Source: Comamonas sp. (GTDB taxonomy: Bacteria; Pseudomonadota; Gammaproteobacteria; Burkholderiales; Burkholderiaceae_C). Taken from it: 64,000 bases of DNA. The notes under the pieces are model-generated. The model made no database searches, was not told the DNA's origin, and worked only from the letters and a program-made list of their open reading frames with translations. The stretch covers positions 186,001 to 250,000 of the forward strand of contig JAITLR010000007.1 of assembly GCA_031277805.1 (NCBI GenBank). Reading direction: 5' to 3'. How positions within the stretch are numbered: the first letter of the stretch is position 1; every line of letters starts with the position of its first letter. The translations under genes and the position numbers were made by a program. This document shows positions 29,262 to 37,665 of the stretch, piece after piece.

Positions 29262-29421
29262 GCGATTTTTGGCGGGCCGGCGCTTGAGATGTCGGAGCTG
29301 CAGATCCACAGCACGGAAAGTCAATCCGTGCTTTTTTGCCCGGTGGCAGGCAAGATGGGCATGGAGTCCGAATCGAACGAATCCTTGAAAGAGGCCGCCG
29401 CGATTGGCGGACAATGACAGC

Positions 29422-30141
29422 ATGTCAGCACAAGACACTCACACCGGCAGCCCCACCATTCCCGCCACTCCTTTCACGGAGGCCGAGCGGGCTGCGGTTT
29501 ACCGCGCCATCTACGAGCGCCGCGACATGCGCCACTTTGCAGGTGGCGAGGTCAGCGACGAGGTGCTGCTGCGTCTGCTTCGAGCGGCTCACCATGCGCC
29601 CAGCGTCGGCTTTATGCAGCCCTGGCGCTTTATCCGTGTCAAGAATGTCGAGTTGCGCAAGCAGATCCATGCGCTGATCGAGGAAGAGCGTGTGCGCACG
29701 GCCCATGCGCTGGGTGAGCGGGAAGAAGATTTCATGAAGCTCAAGGTGCAGGGCGTGCTGGATGCGGCCGAGGTGTTGGTCGTGGCCATGCCACCGGGCC
29801 GCGAAGCCCATATTTTTGGTCGCCGCACCTTGCCCGAGATGGATATCGCCAGCACGGCATGCGCGATTCAAAACCTGTGGCTGGCGGCGCGGGCCGAAGG
29901 CCTGGGCATGGGCTGGGTGTCGATTTTTGATCCCTTGGCGCTGGCAAAGCTGCTGCAGATGCCGGCGGGCGCGCACCCGCTGGGCGTGCTGTGCCTGGGA
30001 CCTGTCGATGCCTATTACGCAGCGCCCATGTTGCAGCAAGAAAAATGGGCCAGCCGCGCACCGCTGCAAGACATGCTGATGGATGACGTCTGGAAAGAAA
30101 ATGCAGACAAGGGCGCGGGCCAGGGCCAGTCTGCACGATGA
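29422..30141 (+). CDS. bluB: 5,6-dimethylbenzimidazole synthase
   Basis: FTEAERAAVYRAIYERRDMRHFAGGEVSDEVLLRLLRAAHHAPSVGFMQPWRFI. Confidence 0.94.
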   Translation: MSAQDTHTGSPTIPATPFTEAERAAVYRAIYERRDMRHFAGGEVSDEVLLRLLRAAHHAPSVGFMQPWRFIRVKNVELRKQIHALIEEERVRTAHALGEREEDFMKLKVQGVLDAAEVLVVAMPPGREAHIFGRRTLPEMDIASTACAIQNLWLAARAEGLGMGWVSIFDPLALAKLLQMPAGAHPLGVLCLGPVDAYYAAPMLQQEKWASRAPLQDMLMDDVWKENADKGAGQGQSAR

Positions 30142-31217
30142 ATATGGTCACCATCAGCTGGTGGGACCTGCTGGTCTGGTCTTTCAGCCCGCTGGGCTGG
30201 CTCTGGCAAGCTGCTACTGCGGAGAGTGCCGAGTCTTTCCTGCCCGCCGCCCACAATCTGTGCAATGTGCTGGTGGCTGTGCTGGTGGCGTTGTTGCTTG
30301 ACAAGCTCTGGGGCGAGCCGCCCGTGTGGCTGCACCCTGTGGTCTATATGGGCAAGCTGCTGGGCATGCTGGGGCGCCTGCTGGCTCCGCGTGTCGAGAT
30401 TGCCAGGGATTACAAGCGTTTTGTGCTTGCAGCGATTGTCTGGTACGCGCTGGCAGCTATGGTTTTTGCGGTCTATTGGATCATCCAGTTTTTGCTGCCT
30501 TACCAGCCTTGGTGGTTGCCAGGCATTCTGGTGGGCGTGCTGCTCAAGCCGCTGTTGTCCTGGCGCATGCTCAAGGACGAGGTACTGGCGGTGGAGTCTG
30601 CCCTGCAGCAGTCGCTGCCGGCAGGGCGGGAGCGTTTGAGCTGGCTGGTCAGCCGTGACACCACGCAGCTCGATGCCGCCACGGTGCGCGAAAGCGCGAT
30701 CGAGACGCTGGCCGAGAACCTCAGCGATTCGGTGATCGCGCCGCTGTTCTGGTTCATCGTGGCCGGCCTGCCCGGTGCTGCCGTTTACCGCCTGGCCAAT
30801 ACCGCCGATGCCATGTGGGGCTACCCCGGCTGGCGCGGTCAGGGCGACCAGCGCCGTCACTGGCAGTGGGCCGGCAAGTGGGCCGCGCGGGCCGACGATG
30901 TGCTCAATTGGATTCCCGCGCGCATCACGGCCGCTTGGCTGGCGCTGGTGGCCGGAGGCCTGTCCTGGCAGACCCTGCGCCGCGATGCGCAGGTGACGCC
31001 TTCGCCCAATGGTGGCTGGCCCATGGGGGCCATGGCCCAGGCGCTGGGCGTGCACCTGTCCAAGCCGGGTGTGTACCAGCTCAACCCCCAGGGTCATGCA
31101 CCGCGGTCCGAGGATTTGCAACGCTCGGTGCATTTGGCATCCGAAGTGGTTGTGATGCAGGTGGTGCTTGCGCTGGTAGCTATGATTTTGATGGTGCTAT
31201 GGATGTGGAAGATGTAG
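30138..31217 (+). CDS. cobD: Adenosylcobinamide-phosphate synthase (CobD/CbiB)
   Basis: LLLDKLWGEPPVWLHPVVYMGKLL, SRDTTQLDAATVRESAIETLAENLSDSVIAPLFWF, ANTADAMWGYPGWRGQGDQRRHW...WAARADDVLNWIPARITA. Confidence 0.95.
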   Translation: MNMVTISWWDLLVWSFSPLGWLWQAATAESAESFLPAAHNLCNVLVAVLVALLLDKLWGEPPVWLHPVVYMGKLLGMLGRLLAPRVEIARDYKRFVLAAIVWYALAAMVFAVYWIIQFLLPYQPWWLPGILVGVLLKPLLSWRMLKDEVLAVESALQQSLPAGRERLSWLVSRDTTQLDAATVRESAIETLAENLSDSVIAPLFWFIVAGLPGAAVYRLANTADAMWGYPGWRGQGDQRRHWQWAGKWAARADDVLNWIPARITAAWLALVAGGLSWQTLRRDAQVTPSPNGGWPMGAMAQALGVHLSKPGVYQLNPQGHAPRSEDLQRSVHLASEVVVMQVVLALVAMILMVLWMWKM

Positions 31218-31221
31218 TCCC

Positions 31222-32229
31222 ATGTTTGATATGAATGCGGCTGCCATGCATGGCGGCACCGATGCGCAGGGCGTGCCCGCGCATGATTTTTCGACCAACC
31301 GCAATGCCTGTGGCCCATGTCCCACGGCGGTGAAAGCCTTGCAGGCAGCCCATGTGGCCCAGTACCCGGACCCGCACTACACCGTGCTGCGCCAGCAGCT
31401 GGCGGCGTTTCATGGCGTGGCAGTGCAGCGCATTCTGATCGGCGGCAGCAGCAGCGAGCTGATTCACCGTATCACCCTGCATGCGGTGCGCAGCGGCGGC
31501 AAAAGCGTGCAGTTTCCTCAGCACCACTATGGCGACTATCTGCAGGCGGCGCGGGTGTGGCGGCTGGCACTGTGCCGTCGCGCCGAGGCCGTCACGCCGC
31601 CCCTGCTGAGCTGGGCCTGCGAGCCCTCCAGCCCGTTGGGCGTGAGGGAAGACATCTGGCCTGCTTGGCAACAGGCCCCTGTGTCCAAGGAATGGCGGGT
31701 GCTGGACTGCGCCTACCGCCCGCTGTGGCTGGAAGGCGATGCTCCAGAACGTGATTTAAATGCAGTCTGGCAGCTATGGACGCCCAACAAGGCTCTAGGC
31801 ATGACGGGTGTGCGCGCTGCCTATGCGATAGCGCCCGTGCATGCACCCGCTGCAGAGCTGCAGGCGCTGCACGCACTGGCGGCATCCTGGGTGGTGGGAA
31901 CGCATGGAGTGTCCATGCTGCAAGCCTGGGTGACGGACGAAGCCCAGCAATGGCTGGCACAGAGTCTGGCGACCTTGCGGCGCTGGAAAGCCCAGCAGCT
32001 GGCGCTGTGCGAGCGCCTGGGCTGGCAGGTGCTGCCCGGCCACCAGGCCAATTATTTTGTGGTGCGGCTGTCGGTTGATGATGTGGCGCAGTCCCTGGCC
32101 GGTTTGCGGGCACAGGGCATCAAACTGCGCGACTGTGCCAGCTTTGGCCTGGCTGGCCATGTGCGCCTGGGCGTGCTGCCGCCCGTGTCGCAGGCCGCGC
32201 TGGAACGCGCGTGGACAAGCCTGAAATGA
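31222..32229 (+). CDS. cobC: Threonine-phosphate decarboxylase-type PLP aminotransferase (CobC)
   Basis: HDFSTNRNACGPCPTAVKALQAAHVAQYPDPHYTVLRQQLAAFHGV; LWTPNKALGMTGVRAAYA PLP-lysine region. Confidence 0.88.
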   Translation: MFDMNAAAMHGGTDAQGVPAHDFSTNRNACGPCPTAVKALQAAHVAQYPDPHYTVLRQQLAAFHGVAVQRILIGGSSSELIHRITLHAVRSGGKSVQFPQHHYGDYLQAARVWRLALCRRAEAVTPPLLSWACEPSSPLGVREDIWPAWQQAPVSKEWRVLDCAYRPLWLEGDAPERDLNAVWQLWTPNKALGMTGVRAAYAIAPVHAPAAELQALHALAASWVVGTHGVSMLQAWVTDEAQQWLAQSLATLRRWKAQQLALCERLGWQVLPGHQANYFVVRLSVDDVAQSLAGLRAQGIKLRDCASFGLAGHVRLGVLPPVSQAALERAWTSLK

Positions 32230-32273
32230 CCTTGCAGCCCAGACCACAGCAGCGCGAGGCGCTACCATTTCGC

Positions 32274-33080
32274 ATGGACTCTCAAACACCGAAGCTGCGC
32301 TCCGTGCTGGTGGAGCGCTATGTCACGCCGCTGCGCGAAGGCGGCTCCATGCCGGCGATTGTCGAAGCCGATGATCTGGGCACTTATGTGCTCAAGTTCC
32401 GCGGGGCCGGACAGGGCGTGCGTGCCTTGATTGCCGAGATCATCTCGGGCGAAATAGCCCGTGCTCTGGGCCTGCCCGTGCCCGAGATCGTGCTGGCCCA
32501 GTTGAACGCTCTGCTGGCCCGTACCGAGTCCGATCCCGAGATTCAGGATCTGATTCGTGCCAGCGATGGTCTCAATGTGGCTCTGGATTACTTGCCCGGA
32601 GCCATCAACTTTGACCCTGCCGTGGATGTGGTGGACAGCGACTTTGCCTCGCGCCTGGTCTGGTTTGACACTCTGGTCAGCAATGTGGATCGCACGGCGC
32701 GCAATACCAATATGCTGATGTGCAAAAAGCAGCCCTGGTTGATTGATCATGGCGCCAGCCTGACTTTTCACCATGCCTGGAACGGCACCGTCGCCGATCC
32801 GGCCAAGCCCTTTGCGCCAAGCAGCGAACATGTGCTGCTGGCGCTGGCCAGCAGGCTGGCCGAAGTGGATGCGGAGTTGGCGGCCAGGCTGACACCCGAG
32901 GTGCTGAAAGCCATCGTGGCCCTGGTGCCTGACTGCTTTCTGGAGCAGGCCGCCGCTGACCGTGATAGCGAGCTGCTGCGTGATGTGCAGGCCCACAGGG
33001 CGGCCTATGTGAATTATTTTGTGGCTCGCTTGGCCGAGCGCAGCCGTTGGCTGCAAGGAGCGATAGATGCACGCGCATGA
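32274..33080 (+). CDS. HipA-like kinase-fold protein
   Basis: VLKFRGAGQGVRALIAEIISGEIARALGLPVPEIV...FDTLVSNVDRTARNTNMLMCKKQPWLIDHGASLTFHH: HipA-type catalytic D/N and DHG-like motifs. Confidence 0.8.
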   Translation: MDSQTPKLRSVLVERYVTPLREGGSMPAIVEADDLGTYVLKFRGAGQGVRALIAEIISGEIARALGLPVPEIVLAQLNALLARTESDPEIQDLIRASDGLNVALDYLPGAINFDPAVDVVDSDFASRLVWFDTLVSNVDRTARNTNMLMCKKQPWLIDHGASLTFHHAWNGTVADPAKPFAPSSEHVLLALASRLAEVDAELAARLTPEVLKAIVALVPDCFLEQAAADRDSELLRDVQAHRAAYVNYFVARLAERSRWLQGAIDARA

Positions 33081-33480
33081 GGTGTACGACTATGCGGTCG
33101 TGCGGGTGGTCCCACGTGTGGAGCGCGAGGAGTTTGTGAACGTGGGCGTCATCCTCTCCTGCCAGCGCACCGGACATCTGGAGGCCGCGATCGCGCTCGA
33201 TGAAAAGCGCTTGCTGGCGCTGGACCCGAATGTGGACCTGGAGACCGTACGCCGTCATCTGAGTGCCATTGTCGCCATCTGTGAAGGTGCAGCCCATGGC
33301 GGCCCCATCGCCCTGTTACCCATGCGCTCGCGCTATCACTGGCTGACGGCCAAGCGCAGCAGCATCATCCAGACCTCAGCCTCCCACATGGGGCTGTGTC
33401 TGCTGCCGGGTGAGGCGCTCAAGCGCATCATGCAGCGCATGGTGCTTCCGATTCCCGTTGAAACGATTTCCGAAAACTGA
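33067..33480 (+). CDS. DUF3037-like protein
   Basis: YDYAVVRVVPRVEREEFVNVGVILSCQRTGHLEAAIALDEKRLLAL. Overlaps the HipA-like gene by 14 nt. Confidence 0.8.
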   Translation: MHAHEVYDYAVVRVVPRVEREEFVNVGVILSCQRTGHLEAAIALDEKRLLALDPNVDLETVRRHLSAIVAICEGAAHGGPIALLPMRSRYHWLTAKRSSIIQTSASHMGLCLLPGEALKRIMQRMVLPIPVETISEN

Positions 33481-33483
33481 GAC

Positions 33484-34959
33484 ATGACAGCACGTTGCAT
33501 CATGGTGCTGGGCACCAGCAGTGGCGCGGGCAAGAGCTGGGTTGCCACGGCGCTGTGCGCCTACTACCGCAGCCTGGGCCTGAAAGTTGCGCCCTTCAAG
33601 GCGCAGAACATGAGCAATAACGCACGCGTGGTTGCCACTCCCGATGGCCAATGGGGGGAGATCGGCACCGCGCAATATCTGCAGGCGCTTGCCGCGGGGG
33701 CCGTGCCCGATGTGCGCATGAACCCGCTGCTGCTCAAGCCCGAGGCCGATACGCGCAGCCAGGTCGTGCTGTTTGGCCAGGTGGATGAGGCTCTGTCCAA
33801 GATGCCTTGGCGTGGGCGCAGTCTCAAGGTCTGGCCGCAGATTGCGCAGGCACTCGATGCGCTGCGTGCTGAAAACGATGTGGTGGTGATTGAGGGCGCG
33901 GGCTCGCCCGCCGAGATCAATCTGCACGCCAGTGATGTGGTGAACATGCGCGTGGCCAAGCATTGCGATGCGCACTGCCTGCTGGTCTCCGATATAGACC
34001 GAGGCGGGGCATTTGCCCATCTCTATGGCACCTGGGCGCTGTTGCCTGAAGATGAGCAGAAGCTGATCAAGGGCTTTGTGCTCAACAAGTTCCGGGGCGA
34101 CGCATCGCTGCTGGCCCCCGCACCACAGATGTTGCAGGACAGGACGGGCGTGCCCACCGTGGCCTGTATCCCCATGCAGTTTCACCATGGCTTGCCCGAG
34201 GAGGACGGCGTGTTCGATGATCGTGGCAGCACAGGTGCGGGCCAGGCAGTGCACACGACCATCGCCATCATCGCCTATCCGCGTATCAGCAATCTTGACG
34301 AGTTCCAGCCGCTGCAGCAGTTGCCTGGCGTGCGCGTGGTCTGGGCGCGAACGCCAGCGCAGATCGTGGATGCAGATTGGGTCATCCTGCCGGGTAGCAA
34401 GGCCACGGAGGCTGATCTGGCCTGGATGCGCAAGCAGGGCCTGGATGCGGCCGTCGTCGCCCATGCCAATGCTGGCAAGCGCGTGCTGGGTATTTGCGGC
34501 GGCTTGCAGATGCTGGGTGAGGCGCTGATTGATCTGCATGGTGTGGACGGCAACGCGGCGGGCCTGGGCCTGCTGCCGCTGGCGACCTTGTTTGCACAGG
34601 ACAAAACCGTCAAACCCGCCACCATGACCTTGCCCATGCTGCAAGCACCGTGGCAGGCGCTCAGCGGTGCGGTGGCTGCGGGCTATGAGATTCACCACGG
34701 CCAGACCCAACTGCGCGCCGATATGCAGGCAGGCTTGGCACAACCTGCGCAAGAGCTGTTGCCGGGCATGCTGTGGCAGGGTGGAAACCCGGCGGTGCTG
34801 GGCACCTATCTGCATGGGCTTTTCGAGAATACCAGCGTGATCCATGCGTTGTTCGGCCATGCCGCACCCAGCCTGGATCAGGTGTTTGAACGCCTGGCCA
34901 AGGGTGTGGAGCAATGGTTCGAGCTTGAGCCAGGGCAAAAGAGTTTGCCTCTGCTGTAG
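33484..34959 (+). CDS. cobQ: Cobyric acid synthase
   Basis: MVLGTSSGAGKSWVATALCAYYRSLGLKVAPFKAQNMSNNARVV; SDIDRGGAFAHLYGTWALL; GICGGLQMLG. Confidence 0.96.
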   Translation: MTARCIMVLGTSSGAGKSWVATALCAYYRSLGLKVAPFKAQNMSNNARVVATPDGQWGEIGTAQYLQALAAGAVPDVRMNPLLLKPEADTRSQVVLFGQVDEALSKMPWRGRSLKVWPQIAQALDALRAENDVVVIEGAGSPAEINLHASDVVNMRVAKHCDAHCLLVSDIDRGGAFAHLYGTWALLPEDEQKLIKGFVLNKFRGDASLLAPAPQMLQDRTGVPTVACIPMQFHHGLPEEDGVFDDRGSTGAGQAVHTTIAIIAYPRISNLDEFQPLQQLPGVRVVWARTPAQIVDADWVILPGSKATEADLAWMRKQGLDAAVVAHANAGKRVLGICGGLQMLGEALIDLHGVDGNAAGLGLLPLATLFAQDKTVKPATMTLPMLQAPWQALSGAVAAGYEIHHGQTQLRADMQAGLAQPAQELLPGMLWQGGNPAVLGTYLHGLFENTSVIHALFGHAAPSLDQVFERLAKGVEQWFELEPGQKSLPLL

Positions 34960-35058
34960 GTCTAACCTTGCATGGGCTTGTGTGCTGTACCGATAAAAGT
35001 GAACATGGATAGCGTGCAAGCTAGCACAGTCATTCACTTATTGGGAACGGAGTTTCAT

Positions 35059-35478
35059 ATGGTTCATTCCGCAATGCGTATCTTGCAACTGGCCCTGGGT
35101 GCTGCAGTGCTGACTGCGGCAGGCTTTGCCAATGCGCAGACTCCTGCAGCACCCGAAGCGGCTCAGGATGCAGCCAAGCCCGCAGCGGCTGCAATGAAGA
35201 AGCAAACCCACAAGCATCACCGTCACCACCGCCACGATGCCAACCCCGCTACGCGCGAGGCGGCTGCCGCCAAGGCCGAGGCACAGCGCGGTCGTCTGGA
35301 TGATGGCAAGGGCCCCGATCAATATGAGCGCAATGCATTTGCACGCTGCGCAGTGTTCAAGACCGATATCGACCGCCATGCCTGTGCGGAGCGTGTCAAG
35401 CAGGGCGCGGTCAGCGGCTCGGTGAAGGAAGGTGGCATCCTGCGTGAATCCACGATTGAGGTGCCTGTGAACCAGTAA
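35059..35478 (+). CDS. His-rich secreted hypothetical protein
   Basis: Signal peptide LGAAVLTAAGFANAQ, then MKKQTHKHHRHHRHDANP and a C-terminal CAVFKTDIDRHACAERVKQG...SGSVKEGGILRES. Confidence 0.75.
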   Translation: MVHSAMRILQLALGAAVLTAAGFANAQTPAAPEAAQDAAKPAAAAMKKQTHKHHRHHRHDANPATREAAAAKAEAQRGRLDDGKGPDQYERNAFARCAVFKTDIDRHACAERVKQGAVSGSVKEGGILRESTIEVPVNQ

Positions 35479-35494
35479 TCGCTGCAGGCACCCA

Positions 35495-35520
35495 AACAAA
35501 GGCCCTTCGGGGCCTTTGTT
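35495..35520 (+). terminator. Intrinsic terminator
   Basis: AAACAAAGGCCCTTCGGGGCCTTTGTT. Confidence 0.7.
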
Positions 35521-35726
35521 GTCGCCGGACTGCCTCAAGATGAAAACGCCCGGGCCGCCTAGGTCTTCGCGAAGGAGCTGGGAGCCATACGCAGCAGCAA
35601 GCGTGGGGCACCTTTTTCACGCTTCGGCCTTTGAACGCGCGATACTCGAGGGCTGTTGAAAGCGTGCTGGCTGCATCCCGGTGGTGGCTGGTACATGGCT
35701 TTGAGGCACCGGGAATGATTGCATGC

Positions 35727-36848
35727 ATGAGCTCCGTTCAAACCTCCGACTTCTTTGATTCCTCTTTGTCCGTCATCTGGTCCTGCCCGCAAGTGGGGGA
35801 TATTCACGATGCGGGTCTGCAGGCGCGTGTACAGCACAAACTGGATTTCAAGACCAAACCCGTGGGCTCACTTGGCATGCTGGAGCAGCAGGCGCTGCGC
35901 ATGGCCTGCATTCTGGGCACTGAAACGCCCCTGCTTGAAGCGCCCCAGATGGTGGTGTTCGCTGCCGACCATGGACTGGCTGCCAAGGGGGTGTCTGCTT
36001 ATCCTGTGGATGTGACCTGGCAGATGGTGGAGAACTTTCTGGCGGGTGGCGCTGCGGTGAGCGTGCTTTCGCGCCAGCATGGCATTGCCCTCAATGTGGT
36101 GGACTGCGGCGTGGGGCGCGACTTTGCCGTGCGTGAGCAAGACCCCGAGCACAAGCTGCCCCAGGCCAGCGAGCCCCGGCTGTGGCGTAGAAAAGTGGCC
36201 TACGGAACGGCTGACTGCAGCGAGGGAGCCGCCATGACGGCCGAGCAATGTGCGCATGCGCTGCGCAATGGTGCGCAACTGGTCAAGAACCTGCCCGGCA
36301 ACGCGTTGCTGCTGGGGGAGATGGGGATTGGCAATACATCCAGCGCTTCATTGCTGTTGGCACGGCTGTGTGGCGAACCTGTAGAGCAGGTCACGGGCGC
36401 GGGCACGGGCCTCAATGCCGAAGGTCTGGAGCGCAAGATCTCGGTACTGCGTCGGGTGCTGGATTTCCATGCTGGAGTGAGCGACCCCTTGGCCGTACTG
36501 GCTGCCATGGGTGGGTTGGAAATCGCCACCATGACTGGTGCCGTGTTGCAGGCCGCCGCAGAGCGCCGCGTGATTGTGGTTGATGGCTTCATCACCACGG
36601 CCGCCGTGCTGGTGGCCAGCCGTCTACAGCCCCATGTGCTGCAGCGCTGTATCTATGCCCACCGCTCCGGAGAGCCCGGCCATCAGCGCATGCTGGCGCA
36701 TCTGCAGGCCCAGCCGCTGCTGGATTGGCAGCTGCGTCTGGGCGAGGGTTCGGGCGCGGCGCTGGCCTGGCCTCTGCTGCAGTCGGCCTGCACCATGCTC
36801 AATGAGATGGCGAGCTTCGAGTCGGCAGGCGTGAGCACCAAAAGCTAG
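35727..36848 (+). CDS. cobT: Nicotinate-nucleotide-dimethylbenzimidazole phosphoribosyltransferase
   Basis: KLDFKTKPVGSLGMLEQQALRMACI, VVFAADHGLAAKGVSAYPVDVTWQMVENFLAGGAAVSVLSRQHG, GEMGIGNTSSASLLLARL. Confidence 0.95.
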   Translation: MSSVQTSDFFDSSLSVIWSCPQVGDIHDAGLQARVQHKLDFKTKPVGSLGMLEQQALRMACILGTETPLLEAPQMVVFAADHGLAAKGVSAYPVDVTWQMVENFLAGGAAVSVLSRQHGIALNVVDCGVGRDFAVREQDPEHKLPQASEPRLWRRKVAYGTADCSEGAAMTAEQCAHALRNGAQLVKNLPGNALLLGEMGIGNTSSASLLLARLCGEPVEQVTGAGTGLNAEGLERKISVLRRVLDFHAGVSDPLAVLAAMGGLEIATMTGAVLQAAAERRVIVVDGFITTAAVLVASRLQPHVLQRCIYAHRSGEPGHQRMLAHLQAQPLLDWQLRLGEGSGAALAWPLLQSACTMLNEMASFESAGVSTKS

Positions 36849-36872
36849 CCATCAGTGCCGGGTCTGGATATG

Positions 36873-36932
36873 CAAAATGGATAGCTTGCAGCGCTTTGCC
36901 AGAAAGCGTTGCAAGTGGTTTTCATGCTTTTT
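36873..36932. repeat. Dispersed repeat, copy E
   Basis: AAAATGGATAGCTTGCAGCGCTTTGCCAGAAAGCGTTGCAAGTGGTTTTCAT; inverted TTGCAGCGCTTT/AAAGCGTTGCAA. Confidence 0.5.
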
Positions 36933-37578
36933 TGCTGGCGCTGGGTGCTTCTGTCTTGGGTGAGAAGTCGCAGTATTGCGAGACCACACATTCCCAGCAA
37001 CGCGGCTTGCGTGCCTGGCAGACATAGCGGCCCAGCAGAATCAGCCAATGATGCGAGTCGACAGCGTAGTCATCGGGTACACGTTTCATCAGCTGTTTTT
37101 CCACTTCCAGCGGATTCTTGCCAGGGGCCAGTCCCGTGCGGTTGCCGACACGGAAGATATGCGTGTCCACGGCCATGGTGGGCTGACCAAAGGCCACGTT
37201 CAGCACCACATTGGCGGTCTTGCGGCCCACGCCGGGCAGGGCTTCCAGTTCTTCGCGCGTGGCGGGTACCTTGCCGCCATGCAATTCGACCAGCATGCGG
37301 CAGGTTTCCATCAGATGCTTGGCCTTGCTGCGGTACAGGCCTATGGTCTTGATATAGCTTTCAAGCCCCTCCTGCCCCAGGTCCAGAATGGCTTGAGGTG
37401 TGTTGGCAACGGGGAACAACTTGCGTGTGGCCTTGTTCACGCCCACATCGGTGGCCTGGGCCGAGAGCAGCACGGCAGTCAGCAACTCGAACACCGTGGT
37501 GTATTCCAGTTCGGTTTGTGGTGAAGGGTTGGCGGCCTTGAGTGAGGCAAAAAAAGGCTCGATATCGCTTTTTTTCAT
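36922..37578 (-). CDS. nth: Endonuclease III
   Basis: LEALPGVGRKTANVVLNVAFGQPTMAVDTHIFRVGNRTGLAPGK; C-terminal C-X6-C-X2-C-X5-C type iron-sulfur cluster (CWECVVSQYC). Confidence 0.95.
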   Translation of the reverse strand: MKKSDIEPFFASLKAANPSPQTELEYTTVFELLTAVLLSAQATDVGVNKATRKLFPVANTPQAILDLGQEGLESYIKTIGLYRSKAKHLMETCRMLVELHGGKVPATREELEALPGVGRKTANVVLNVAFGQPTMAVDTHIFRVGNRTGLAPGKNPLEVEKQLMKRVPDDYAVDSHHWLILLGRYVCQARKPRCWECVVSQYCDFSPKTEAPSASKKA

Positions 37579-37613
37579 ATTGCTATTGTGGCGTGGCTGG
37601 AAGCACTCGAATC

Positions 37614-37648
37614 TCAAAAAAAGCCGCTGTGGTTGGCAGCGGCTTTTT
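37614..37648 (-). terminator. Intrinsic terminator after the TpsB gene
   Basis: AAAAAAGCCGCT-N9-AGCGGCTTTTT inverted repeat. Confidence 0.75.
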
Positions 37649-37665
37649 CGGCATGGGCTGATGAC

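Noticed and set aside
33376-35037. 553-aa minus-strand ORF opposite cobQ
   Set aside because: Shadow ORF; His/Gln/Arg-rich.
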